From an uncultured Verrucomicrobiales bacterium (GTDB taxonomy: Bacteria > Verrucomicrobiota > Verrucomicrobiia > Verrucomicrobiales > Akkermansiaceae): a DNA stretch of 7,503 bases. Shown one piece after another: positions 1-5,610 of the stretch. The stretch's first letter is position 1; each line of letters opens with the position of its first letter. Where the stretch lies: assembly GCA_938001985.1 (NCBI GenBank), contig CALLBE010000055.1, positions 1-7,503 on the forward strand, in the 5' to 3' direction. The position numbers and the translations under genes are program-made. The notes below the pieces were generated by a model. The model was given only the letters and a program-made list of their open reading frames with translations, made no database searches and was not told where the DNA came from.

Positions 1-147
1 TTTACTTAGTTATTTAGGATGTCTGTTTGTAACTATTGTATTTTTCCTCCCTTGGGTAACTAGCCTCAGAATGCTTATTAAGTTTATCATATTAGCGAAG
101 AGTAAGTCTTTGATTGGTAAATATGGATGGGTTTCAAAAAAAGAGAG

Positions 148-180
148 TGAACTTAAAATGAACTCGAAATGAACCTGCAA
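148..180. repeat. Three 11-bp tandem units, TGAACnnnnAA
   Basis: Three consecutive 11-bp units are seen: TGAACTTAAAA, TGAACTCGAAA and TGAACCTGCAA. The invariant part is TGAAC at the start and AA at the end. On the minus strand this reads as GTTCA repeated every 11 bp, close to one helical turn. It overlaps the left edge of the larger intergenic repeat by a few bases and is missing from that repeat's second copy. Direct repeats at 10-11 bp spacing are typical of sites for PhoB/OmpR-type response regulators, but nothing here identifies a regulator. Confidence 0.6.
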
Positions 181-288
181 GCCAACCAATAGCATTAGGA
201 GTGCCAATGCTGTTCTTAATTTGCAGTTTAGCAATTCTCAGCTATGAAGCCATCTCGGGTTCTAGTTTTAAGGCCAAAGAGCTATGAA
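177..288. repeat. Dispersed intergenic repeat, copy 1
   Basis: This segment aligns with 1149-1263 at roughly 77% identity, counted by hand with three single-base gap positions. The best core is the identical 15-mer GCTGTTCTTAATTTG (209-223), followed by AGTTTA and CAAT in both copies. The word GCTATGAA occurs twice inside it (241-248 and 281-288), and both occurrences are conserved with at most one change in copy 2. Weak AT-rich similarity continues to a TAATAAT box near 310 and an ATG at 325. Single-base gaps between the copies argue against coding. It could be a MITE-like or remnant mobile sequence, or a structured or regulatory element. Confidence 0.7.
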
Positions 289-415
289 CAGAACTCGTAC
301 CAATTATTTTTAATAATTTGCTAAATGAATCCAAAAACTACACCCTCTAGAATAATCTCCTTGGGGATACTTACATGTTTGGTGGGGGTATCAAAATAAC
401 GGATAGATATATGTG

Positions 416-835
416 ATGATGAAATTATATTTGATGGCGATATTATACGTTCTTACTCTAGCTGGCTGCACAGCTGAAGATTCTCATTATCTCAATGGAT
501 ACAAGTATTGGATTTTCATCAGTGATGATTTTACTCCTGAATTTAAGGAAATTAAAAAAGGCGATATTTTTGGTGATAAGAACTCTTTGCTTTCAGGCCA
601 AATCTCTGATTTTGGAAAGATCGAAGTTATTTGGGATGATAAGGTAGAGGCTATCTTTCATCAGGAAGGGAGTTATTATATGACAAGAAACAAAGGTAAG
701 CTGAAATTAACTGGAGAATTAAAAAAGCCATTGCAGGTTATAATAATTAAGGCAACAAGTAAGACTTCTGGCAAAGTGATTGATAAAATCCCTCTTCCGG
801 CTGGGAGCTTTAAGTTGAAATTTAATTGTGAATAG
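416..835 (+). CDS. Orphan lipoprotein, function unknown
   Basis: A short protein of about 139 residues that I do not recognise. The N-terminus is a lipoprotein signal peptide: a Lys after the initial Met residues, a hydrophobic stretch, then the lipobox LAGC, with the acylated Cys codon at 467-469. The residue after Cys is Thr, not Asp, so the E. coli sorting rule would favour the outer membrane. The mature part alternates charged and hydrophobic residues, suggesting a small beta-rich domain, and ends in FNCE. The start is ambiguous because GTG (413), ATG (416) and ATG (419) follow one another in frame. I chose the first ATG; the 419 start gives a normal signal with Cys at residue 17. No Shine-Dalgarno sequence precedes it. 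A weak -10-like TAGATA (404-409) ends six bases before 416. It stands alone, between the two copies of the intergenic repeat. Confidence 0.75.
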   Translation: MMKLYLMAILYVLTLAGCTAEDSHYLNGYKYWIFISDDFTPEFKEIKKGDIFGDKNSLLSGQISDFGKIEVIWDDKVEAIFHQEGSYYMTRNKGKLKLTGELKKPLQVIIIKATSKTSGKVIDKIPLPAGSFKLKFNCE

Positions 836-1003
836 AATTAAAAAGAGTGCGGCCAATGGTTTGTTCTAGGAGTGATAGGAATAGTGACTTGTCGTTTGTT
901 TTTTGAGAAAAAAGGGAGGGGCGAATAAAACGATAATTTTTGAAAGCTATCAGCAGCATTTTATCCTTTGGCGCCTCATTTAAAGGTGTATTTTAGTAGT
1001 GGT

Positions 1004-1144
1004 ATGAGATACATTTGTTGTCAGCTATTTATTACATCCATATTTTTAATGTTAGCAATTGCTGAAGATGACCTGGCAATTATACACATGGTGATTTCTA
1101 TTATCATTGCCTTGTTGTTTTTATTGGTGCCTCAAAAAAATTAA
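1004..1144 (+). CDS. Possible 46-aa hydrophobic small protein
   Basis: This is an ATG-to-TAA frame of 46 codons. The product is strongly hydrophobic in two blocks, residues 4-20 and about 24-43, split by the acidic triplet EDD (21-23). It ends in the short polar tail PQKN. This pattern would suit a two-helix membrane hairpin, or a cleavable signal followed by one helix. Upstream there is only a weak GTGG close to the ATG, and no clear promoter. It lies between the lipoprotein gene and the intergenic repeat, and its stop codon falls five bases before repeat copy 2. I do not recognise a family. An AT-rich sequence can give such a frame by chance, so the call is tentative. Confidence 0.35.
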   Translation: MRYICCQLFITSIFLMLAIAEDDLAIIHMVISIIIALLFLLVPQKN

Positions 1145-1148
1145 ACGC

Positions 1149-1263
1149 ACAAGCCGCCCCATAACATTAGATATGCTAAAGCTGTTCTTAATTTGAAGTT
1201 TACCAATCTTCTTGGCTATGAAACGATCTCGAATTGTAGTCTTTAAAGCCAAGTAGCTGTGAA
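1149..1263. repeat. Dispersed intergenic repeat, copy 2
   Basis: This is the second copy of the repeat at 177-288, in the same orientation. It shares the 15-mer GCTGTTCTTAATTTG (1181-1195) and the paired GCTATGAA / GCTGTGAA words about 40 bp apart. Relative to copy 1 it has a two-base insertion near 1211, a one-base insertion near 1242 and about 24 substitutions. The 11-bp tandem units beside copy 1 are absent here. Looser similarity runs on through the TATAAT box at 1284 to the ATG of the channel gene, so the repeat may bring a promoter with it. Confidence 0.7.
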
Positions 1264-1283
1264 GGTTATCGCTACACGATTTT

Positions 1284-1289
1284 TATAAT
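1284..1289 (+). promoter_or_regulatory. -10 box TATAAT upstream of the TRIC-channel gene
   Basis: A perfect TATAAT ends nine bases before the ATG at 1299. No recognisable -35 hexamer lies 16-18 bp upstream, and there is no Shine-Dalgarno sequence. If used, transcription would begin at or within a few bases of the start codon, giving a leaderless or near-leaderless message. Confidence 0.45.
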
Positions 1290-1298
1290 TCTTAACTC

Positions 1299-1910
1299 AT
1301 GAGTAAGTTAGATTCCATTTTATTCGGCTTAAATGCACTGGGCACCGTTGTGTTTGCGATCACGGGCGTGATTGCTGGCAAGAGACGTCGTATTGATCTT
1401 TTTGGAGCTGTGCTTTTAGGCGTAATCACAGCCATTGGTGGAGGAACTGTTCGGGATTTACTCTTAGGGAGAACCCCTGTTTTTTGGATTTACGACAACA
1501 CGGCTCTTATTATTGCGATGGTGGCTTCCTTTTTGGGCTTCTTTATGGTTGCCCAATTAGAAAAATTTACAAAAATACTCGCCTATTTAGATGCTATCGG
1601 GCTCGCTGTGTTTGCGGTTGTTGGGGCTCAGATTGCAGAATCGGCGGGGGCGAATCCACTGATTATTATTTTAATGGGATGCGTTACGGGATGCTTTGGT
1701 GGGTTGATTCGGGATTTGTTAACGGATCGAGTGCCTTTTTTATTATCCAAAGATATCTATGCGACTGCGACCTTAGTGGGAGGCTTTTTTTATGTGGTTC
1801 TCGCCAATCTTCCTTTGGAAAATCCGATTCGATTGATTGTCGCCTCCGTGATTATTGCGGTTATTAGAATCTTCTCGATGAATAAAGGGCTTTCTTTGCC
1901 TAAATTATAG
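1299..1910 (+). CDS. TRIC/UPF0126-family membrane channel
   Basis: A 203-residue membrane protein of the UPF0126 family (YicG/YadS-like), now grouped with prokaryotic TRIC trimeric cation channels. The family's internal duplication is visible. The first half has NALGTVVFAITGVIAG (12-27) and GGGTVRD (47-53) followed by LLLGRTPVFW. The second half has LDAIGLAVFAVVGA (97-110) and GCFGGLIRD (131-139) followed by LLTDRVPFLL. Each half consists of about three hydrophobic helices, with a seventh near the C-terminus (178-192). The length is normal for the family. Family knowledge suggests monovalent-cation conduction across the inner membrane; the physiological role in bacteria is poorly known. The start is the first ATG; no Shine-Dalgarno sequence precedes it. 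The MscS gene follows after 40 bp in the same direction, so the two are probably cotranscribed. Confidence 0.9.
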   Translation: MSKLDSILFGLNALGTVVFAITGVIAGKRRRIDLFGAVLLGVITAIGGGTVRDLLLGRTPVFWIYDNTALIIAMVASFLGFFMVAQLEKFTKILAYLDAIGLAVFAVVGAQIAESAGANPLIIILMGCVTGCFGGLIRDLLTDRVPFLLSKDIYATATLVGGFFYVVLANLPLENPIRLIVASVIIAVIRIFSMNKGLSLPKL

Positions 1911-1950
1911 AGACTTATCTTATCTGAGGCGTTAAAACAAAAACACAGAG

Positions 1951-2919
1951 ATGAAAAAACTTCTATTGAATCTAATTAATCCGAAAGGTTGGGTGGCTCC
2001 CCTTTTGCTATTTACAACGCTTAGTTTGATTTTGATCGGTGATCATCTGGGCTTTTTTGCTTTTGTTAAAACATACTTGGATGCCGATTACTGCACGTTT
2101 CAAGTAGGGGCTTACAGCATTAGTATTTATGAAGCGTTAAGGTCCTTGGTCACCTTGATTTTAGTCTTCTGGGTGGCTGCTGTTCTAGTCGACTTTGTTG
2201 GAAAGAATATTAAAAAAGTAAAAAGCCTGACGGTTGGTAACCGAGCTTTATTCTTAAAATTATTTCAAATCTTTGCCTATATCGCTGCCTTTTTAGTGGC
2301 TTTGCAGTTACTGGGTATTGATGTATCCTCGCTGACTTTATTCGGAAGTGCTTTGGGTATTGGTATCGGTTTTGGCTTACAAAAAGTGGCATCTAATTTC
2401 ATCAGTGGATTGATCCTTTCTTTTGAAAAAACCATTGAAGAAGATGATCTTATTGAGCTTGCCGACGGGACGGTGGGTTTTGTGCGCAAGTCTTTTGCGA
2501 GATACACCTTAGTTGAGACATTTGATAACAAAGAGGTCTTAATTCCGAATGAAGATTTCATCACTCACAAAGTGACGAACCTTACTTTATCAGATAATAA
2601 AGGACGAATCGAAATTAGCCTCGGCGTCGGTTATGAATCTGACCTCAAATTGGTAGAAAAAATAATTCTAGAATCAGCGAATGAGCATGCAGAGTGTCTG
2701 GTTGATCCTGCGGCTAAATGCTATTTACGAAACTTTGGCGCTAGCTCAATTGATTTCACCCTTCACCTCTGGATCAGTGATGTGAGTCAAGGCCGCTGGA
2801 GGGTGCAAAGTGAGATCATGATGGCTATTTGGGATAAGTTTAAAGCACACAAAATCAGCGTTCCTTACCCACAGAGAGAGATCTTGATTAAAAATCCAGG
2901 GAAAGAGCTTTCCGCTTAG
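1951..2919 (+). CDS. MscS-family mechanosensitive ion channel
   Basis: A small-conductance mechanosensitive channel of 322 residues, slightly longer than E. coli MscS (286). Hydrophobic segments lie at about 14-31, 58-81 and 103-122. They are followed by the glycine- and alanine-rich pore helix FGSALGIGIGFGLQK (131-145) and ASNFISGLIL (147-156), the family hallmark. The cytoplasmic beta domain follows with DGTVGFVRK (172-180) and VLIPNEDFI (196-204). The vestibule domain ends in the conserved PYPQREI (305-311). Such proteins sit in the inner membrane and release solutes on hypo-osmotic shock. It lies 40 bp behind the TRIC-type channel gene with no terminator between them, so an osmotic or ion-homeostasis unit is a fair inference. 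The start has only AGAG touching the ATG as a possible ribosome site. Confidence 0.95.
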   Translation: MKKLLLNLINPKGWVAPLLLFTTLSLILIGDHLGFFAFVKTYLDADYCTFQVGAYSISIYEALRSLVTLILVFWVAAVLVDFVGKNIKKVKSLTVGNRALFLKLFQIFAYIAAFLVALQLLGIDVSSLTLFGSALGIGIGFGLQKVASNFISGLILSFEKTIEEDDLIELADGTVGFVRKSFARYTLVETFDNKEVLIPNEDFITHKVTNLTLSDNKGRIEISLGVGYESDLKLVEKIILESANEHAECLVDPAAKCYLRNFGASSIDFTLHLWISDVSQGRWRVQSEIMMAIWDKFKAHKISVPYPQREILIKNPGKELSA

Positions 2920-2975
2920 TTTTTCTATTCTTGATCGTCATTAACCATCTTTTCCTAAAACATCGCTTGAACCTG

Positions 2976-2985
2976 AAGGAGGGGG
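2976..2985 (+). promoter_or_regulatory. Strong but distant Shine-Dalgarno-like AAGGAGGGGG
   Basis: A near-ideal anti-16S complement ends 18 bases before the ATG at 3004, well beyond the usual 5-9. No ATG, GTG or TTG in that frame lies closer to it: an in-frame TGA is at 2974 and the only near-start codon is ATA at 2986. It may work through RNA folding, or be a coincidence. Confidence 0.4.
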
Positions 2986-3003
2986 ATAGCAAAGTGTAGT
3001 TCG

Positions 3004-4038
3004 ATGAAGTTCCCATTTGTTGATTATTTTTCAAAACAAGACAGCTATTTGTTTTTTCAAAAAGACAGTGGGGAAATCATCATTGGACAGGGCCCTTTTG
3101 AGAGATTAGCTGAGCCCTCGACGGAGGCGGCTTGTTTTTATTTCAATGATTTTGGGTTGAATAATGAGAGGCCATGGTTGCTTCCTAGCCAATTAGTTGA
3201 TCTTGAGACATTTATTAACGGAGAATTAGCGGCACCTCTCGCTATTGAATTAGAAAAACCGTCCTCAAGTGATTTTGGCCAAGTGTTTGAAGGGGTGTTG
3301 GCTGATATCCACATGGGGAAGATTCAAAAATCAGTGCCTGTGGCGACTGAGTTGGGAAAGGTCTCTGTATCGCAACGAAGACAGCTCGTCATTAATGCCT
3401 TGAGACATGAAACTGAGGGGAAGTTTTATGGATTTTATCATCCTGACTTGGCTTTTATTGGGCATTCTCCGGAGTTATTATTTTCTATTCAAGGGGAGAA
3501 GCTCTCGACCATGGCGTTGGCTGGAACGGCTCAGTGTGACGAGATTGAGGTGTTCTCAATGGATGAGAAAGAGATCAAAGAGCATGAGTTTGTCGTCAAC
3601 TCGGTGATGAGCCAACTGGGGGAGTTTGGTTCTGTCGTTCGTGAAAACCGAAAAATTAAGATACTTGGAGATATTGTACACTTCCAGAGTGGTATTCAGG
3701 TTTGGTTGAACAATGCCTATCGCTTGAACGAATTGATTAAAGTGCTTCATCCAACACCAGCGCTCGGGCCATTGCCGCGTACTAGAGAGAGCTTAAGTCA
3801 GTTAAACCAATGGCGTGATTCGTTGAATTGCCCAGGTGTGTTTGGCGCTCCTTTTGGCTACATTGATCAAGAAGGGTTCACTTCGTTAGTGGGAATACGC
3901 GGGGTTTACTGGGAAGGAGACCAGCTTTCGATACCGTCGGGATGTGGGATTATTGAGGCGAGCCGCTTAACCAATGAATGGCGCGAGTTGAAGCTTAAGC
4001 GTGAAGTGATTAAGAAGCTCTTTGGGATTAATCCATAA
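3004..4038 (+). CDS. Isochorismate synthase-like chorismate-binding enzyme
   Basis: A 344-residue chorismate-utilising enzyme, somewhat shorter than E. coli EntC (391) or MenF (431), mainly at the N-terminus. The chorismate-binding domain covers about 90-340. By alignment from memory with EntC, Lys109 (QKSVP) matches catalytic Lys147, and Glu157 in HSPELLF matches general acid Glu197. Further family motifs are ALAGTA (171-176), KEHEFV (192-197) with a Mg-binding Glu, HPTPALG (249-255), FGAPFGYID (280-288), PSGCGIIEAS (311-320) and EWRELKLK (325-332). Anthranilate and aminodeoxychorismate synthases lack the equivalent Lys, so chorismate-to-isochorismate conversion is the best call. Salicylate synthase is an alternative. 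The pathway could be menaquinone or a siderophore; no men or ent neighbours are visible to decide. The following PPTase-like gene starts 34 bp after the stop codon. Confidence 0.82.
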   Translation: MKFPFVDYFSKQDSYLFFQKDSGEIIIGQGPFERLAEPSTEAACFYFNDFGLNNERPWLLPSQLVDLETFINGELAAPLAIELEKPSSSDFGQVFEGVLADIHMGKIQKSVPVATELGKVSVSQRRQLVINALRHETEGKFYGFYHPDLAFIGHSPELLFSIQGEKLSTMALAGTAQCDEIEVFSMDEKEIKEHEFVVNSVMSQLGEFGSVVRENRKIKILGDIVHFQSGIQVWLNNAYRLNELIKVLHPTPALGPLPRTRESLSQLNQWRDSLNCPGVFGAPFGYIDQEGFTSLVGIRGVYWEGDQLSIPSGCGIIEASRLTNEWRELKLKREVIKKLFGINP

Positions 4039-4061
4039 GCCTGTAAGTCTTAGACCAAGAA

Positions 4062-4070
4062 GAGAGAGGG
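4062..4070 (+). promoter_or_regulatory. Ribosome binding site deciding the PPTase start
   Basis: The purine run GAGAGAGGG just before ATG 4073 supports that start. The longer frame could begin at TTG 4022, inside the end of the preceding gene, but it has no ribosome site there. It would add a basic 17-residue stretch that does not look like part of the domain. Confidence 0.55.
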
Positions 4071-4072
4071 AG

Positions 4073-4858
4073 ATGGAGCGGTTAGAAATTTCAGGAATAG
4101 AAAAAGGCGTGAGTGTCTTTTTTAAGGCTTCTGAAGGAGTGAGTTCTGAAGTGATGAGTTCTTTGGGGAAAGAAGAGGGGGCTTATGCTTCCTATTTGAC
4201 GCCCTTAGAGGTTAGTTATGCAAGTCGCTACACTCATGAGCCTTCTCGGCAGAATCACCTCAGGACGAGGGTGGCGGCCAAGGAGGCGATCATCTCGTTG
4301 TTGCCATCATTCAAGGATGAAGCGGGGGATGTAGAGTGTCGAGATAATGGAATTGAGGGTGGTAATTCTCAGTTTCAAGCCTTTGAAATTCTGAACGATG
4401 ATTTAGGAGCGCCTTATATTAAATCGAGTCTTATTAAGTCGAATATTCATGGGCTTAATGGCTGGGGTTTGAGCTTGAGCTTAAGCCACCTCGATGAAGG
4501 GTCATTGATAGCGATTTCTAATAACCGAGATTCATCGGTATCGATTGGGTGTGATCTGTGTCTGGTTTCTCAAAAGACGAGGGTGGTGATTGAGCGATTT
4601 TCAAAAAGCAGACAGCTCTCTTTATTTTCTTACCCAGGTTTAACTCCAGATGACTTGACGGCACTGCAGTGGTCCGTATGGGAGGCTTGTTCTAAAGTTA
4701 ATAAGAGAGGCTTTAGAGATGGGTTTAATGATTACGAGGTGACGGGAATTCAGCCTTTGAGCCAATCCTGCTTACGCATCACAACTCAAAAGGAATCTTT
4801 GAGTGTGGTCAGTCAAAAAATCAGACCTAACCTGTGGGCCACCATTGCTTACGGTTAA
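4073..4858 (+). CDS. 4'-phosphopantetheinyl transferase-like protein, atypical
   Basis: With the ATG start this is 261 residues. The order of motifs matches the Sfp/AcpS-type PPTase superfamily, which moves phosphopantetheine from CoA to carrier proteins. They are an N-terminal RVAAKEAI (66-73), FEILNDDLGAPY (104-115), LSLSLSH (133-139), IGCDL (158-162) with the probable Mg-binding Asp161, and WSVWEACSK (200-208) with Glu204 and Lys208. Two usual residues differ. The second acidic residue of the GxDxE motif is Cys163, and the Lys of WxxKE is Trp203. It may therefore be a diverged active enzyme, or a paralogue with altered specificity or activity. It lies just downstream of the isochorismate synthase-like gene, a pairing known from siderophore loci (entC and entD are in one cluster in E. 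coli). No NRPS or carrier-protein gene is in the window. A TTG start at 4022 is possible but less likely. Confidence 0.75.
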   Translation: MERLEISGIEKGVSVFFKASEGVSSEVMSSLGKEEGAYASYLTPLEVSYASRYTHEPSRQNHLRTRVAAKEAIISLLPSFKDEAGDVECRDNGIEGGNSQFQAFEILNDDLGAPYIKSSLIKSNIHGLNGWGLSLSLSHLDEGSLIAISNNRDSSVSIGCDLCLVSQKTRVVIERFSKSRQLSLFSYPGLTPDDLTALQWSVWEACSKVNKRGFRDGFNDYEVTGIQPLSQSCLRITTQKESLSVVSQKIRPNLWATIAYG

Positions 4859-4882
4859 GTCATTCGGGGCTTAAGTGGTTAA

Positions 4883-4888
4883 TATAAT
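4883..4888 (+). promoter_or_regulatory. -10 box TATAAT of the tpx promoter
   Basis: A consensus TATAAT lies in the gap after the PPTase gene, placing the transcription start near 4895 and leaving a leader of about 43 bases before ATG 4938. No good -35 hexamer is seen, so strength or activator dependence cannot be judged. It suggests tpx is transcribed separately from the upstream pair. Confidence 0.5.
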
Positions 4889-4927
4889 GCTTATTTATTT
4901 TACCCGGAGACGATAAAGCTGTTTAAT

Positions 4928-4932
4928 GGGAG
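4928..4932 (+). promoter_or_regulatory. Shine-Dalgarno GGGAG choosing the tpx start
   Basis: GGGAG ends five bases before ATG 4938, a standard spacing. The in-frame ATG at 4926 has its nearest GGAGA 15 bases away, so the product most likely begins MSTNQ rather than MGVVMSTNQ. Confidence 0.6.
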
Positions 4933-4937
4933 TAGTT

Positions 4938-5450
4938 ATGTCTACTAACCAATCAACTTGTACGTTTAAAGGGAGTGAGATCACTCTCAGTGGAGCGTTG
5001 CCTGCTATCAATTCAGTCGCGCCTAACTTCACATTTGTAAACCCTGACCTTTCGGAAACCTCTCTTCATGATTTGAAAGGGAAGAAGATATTACTCAACG
5101 TCTTCCCAAGTGTAGACACCTCAGTTTGTGCGCTTCAACTCAAACGCTTCAACGAGGCCGTGGCTTCAAAATCAGACGTGGTTTTGCTCTTCGTTTCTCT
5201 AGACTTACCTTTTGCCTTTAAACGTTTTTGTGGAGTTGAGGGTATTGAAAATACAATCACAGGGTCGGATTTCCGTTATCAAGAACTGGGAGCTTCCTAT
5301 GGGTTGAAAATGGAAAATGGACCACTCCAGGGGCTTTACGCAAGAGCGGTTGTGTTGATTGATGAAGACTTAAAGATCTCTTATAGTGAAGTCGTTTCAG
5401 AAATCACCAATGAGCCAGACTACGATAAAGCGCTCAATGCTTTAGGGTAA
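4938..5450 (+). CDS. tpx: Thiol peroxidase (Tpx, atypical 2-Cys peroxiredoxin)
   Basis: A 170-residue thiol peroxidase, close to the 168 of E. coli Tpx. It reduces hydrogen and alkyl peroxides, with thioredoxin as the usual reductant. The peroxidatic Cys is Cys64 in FPSVDTSVC (56-64), with Thr61 as the family's catalytic Thr. The resolving Cys is Cys98 in FKRFCGVEG (94-102). The spacing of 34 residues equals that of E. coli Cys61/Cys95. The N-terminal stretch TFKGSEITLSG (9-19) and the region VAPNFTFVN (27-35) are also typical. There is no signal peptide convincing enough to call export. It appears monocistronic: it has its own -10 box, and the next element is a tRNA on the opposite strand. 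No clear intrinsic terminator follows, only a T-rich stretch and overlapping weak hairpins (5495-5529). Confidence 0.96.
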   Translation: MSTNQSTCTFKGSEITLSGALPAINSVAPNFTFVNPDLSETSLHDLKGKKILLNVFPSVDTSVCALQLKRFNEAVASKSDVVLLFVSLDLPFAFKRFCGVEGIENTITGSDFRYQELGASYGLKMENGPLQGLYARAVVLIDEDLKISYSEVVSEITNEPDYDKALNALG

Positions 5451-5494
5451 GGCTCTTTTTTATTGCTCCTTTTTATCGAGCTTTGAATCAACTC

Positions 5495-5529
5495 TTCCTC
5501 AAGTTTGGAGGGAGGGTTTTATCAAACTT
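5495..5529. other. Two overlapping alternative hairpins
   Basis: TTCCTC (5495-5500) can pair with GAGGGA (5508-5513), with one G-U pair, around a 7-base loop. That loop, AAGTTTG (5501-5507), is in turn a perfect complement of CAAACTT (5523-5529). The two stems cannot form together. On the plus strand the first stem is followed by GGGTTTT, a poor terminator that might end tpx transcription. Confidence 0.3.
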
Positions 5530-5549
5530 CTAGATACATAAGGCCTCTC

Positions 5550-5593
5550 AAAAGGTCACTTAGTTGTGGTGACTCAGTAGATTTACTAAAGTC
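5550..5593 (-). terminator. Possible trailer hairpins / terminator of tRNA-Gln
   Basis: Read on the minus strand, the first stem is GACT/AGTC with AGTA/TACT inside it (5571-5593), starting about 18 bases after the mature tRNA 3' end. A second overlapping stem, GTCAC/GTGAC (5573-5569 with 5559-5555), is followed by C and four T (5554-5550). Stems are only 5-8 bp and the T run is short, so this is a weak terminator or a processing structure. Confidence 0.3.
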
Positions 5594-5610
5594 GCTAGAT
5601 TCAGCTTAAA

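Larger units (their letters stand above)
1..412. other. Gene-poor AT-rich region
   Basis: I find no convincing protein gene in this stretch. It holds an 11-bp tandem repeat (148-180) and the first copy of a roughly 115-bp intergenic repeat (177-288). Just past the repeat is a 24-codon reading frame (325-399) with a hydrophobic second half. It has no Shine-Dalgarno sequence and I do not call it. A minus-strand open frame spans much of the first 234 bases. It runs through the non-coding repeat, whose second copy does not keep the frame open, so I treat it as chance. Confidence 0.6.
836..1298. other. Intergenic region, 463 bp
   Basis: This gap contains a possible 46-codon membrane peptide (1004-1144), the second intergenic repeat copy (1149-1263) and a TATAAT box (1284-1289) just before the next gene. 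Between 836 and 1003 I see only short open frames. One of these, ending at a stop near 927, reads like the last transmembrane segment and basic tail of a protein (FVLGVIGIVTCRLFFEKK) but has no start or upstream continuation. A purine-rich GGGAGGGG near 914 resembles a Shine-Dalgarno sequence without a following ORF of any length. No terminator is evident. Confidence 0.55.

Noticed and set aside
191..210. Stem AGCATT/AATGCT in repeat copy 1
   Set aside because: The pairing is not kept in copy 2, so it gives no evidence for a conserved RNA structure.
10..234. Minus-strand open frame of 74 codons with a hydrophobic N-terminus
   Set aside because: Its first part lies in the non-coding repeat, the second repeat copy does not preserve the frame, and there is no ribosome site or recognisable domain.
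325..399. 24-codon plus-strand frame after repeat copy 1
   Set aside because: Very short, without a Shine-Dalgarno sequence. The hydrophobic end may be chance. It is mentioned only because copy 2 places a real gene start at the matching position.
1484..1867. Long plus-strand frame inside the TRIC-channel gene
   Set aside because: It is in another frame of a clearly coding gene, is rich in Cys, Arg and Gly in the way of out-of-frame translations, and has no ribosome site.
2210..2564. Two minus-strand frames opposite the MscS gene
   Set aside because: They lie wholly within a well-supported channel gene and show no domain features.
2900..2924. Hairpin GGAAA/TTTCC at the end of the MscS gene followed by five T
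   Set aside because: The stem is only five mostly A/T pairs and lies six bases from the T run, too weak to call a terminator.
3407..3750. Short frames on both strands within the isochorismate synthase-like gene
   Set aside because: They overlap conserved coding sequence and have no independent support.
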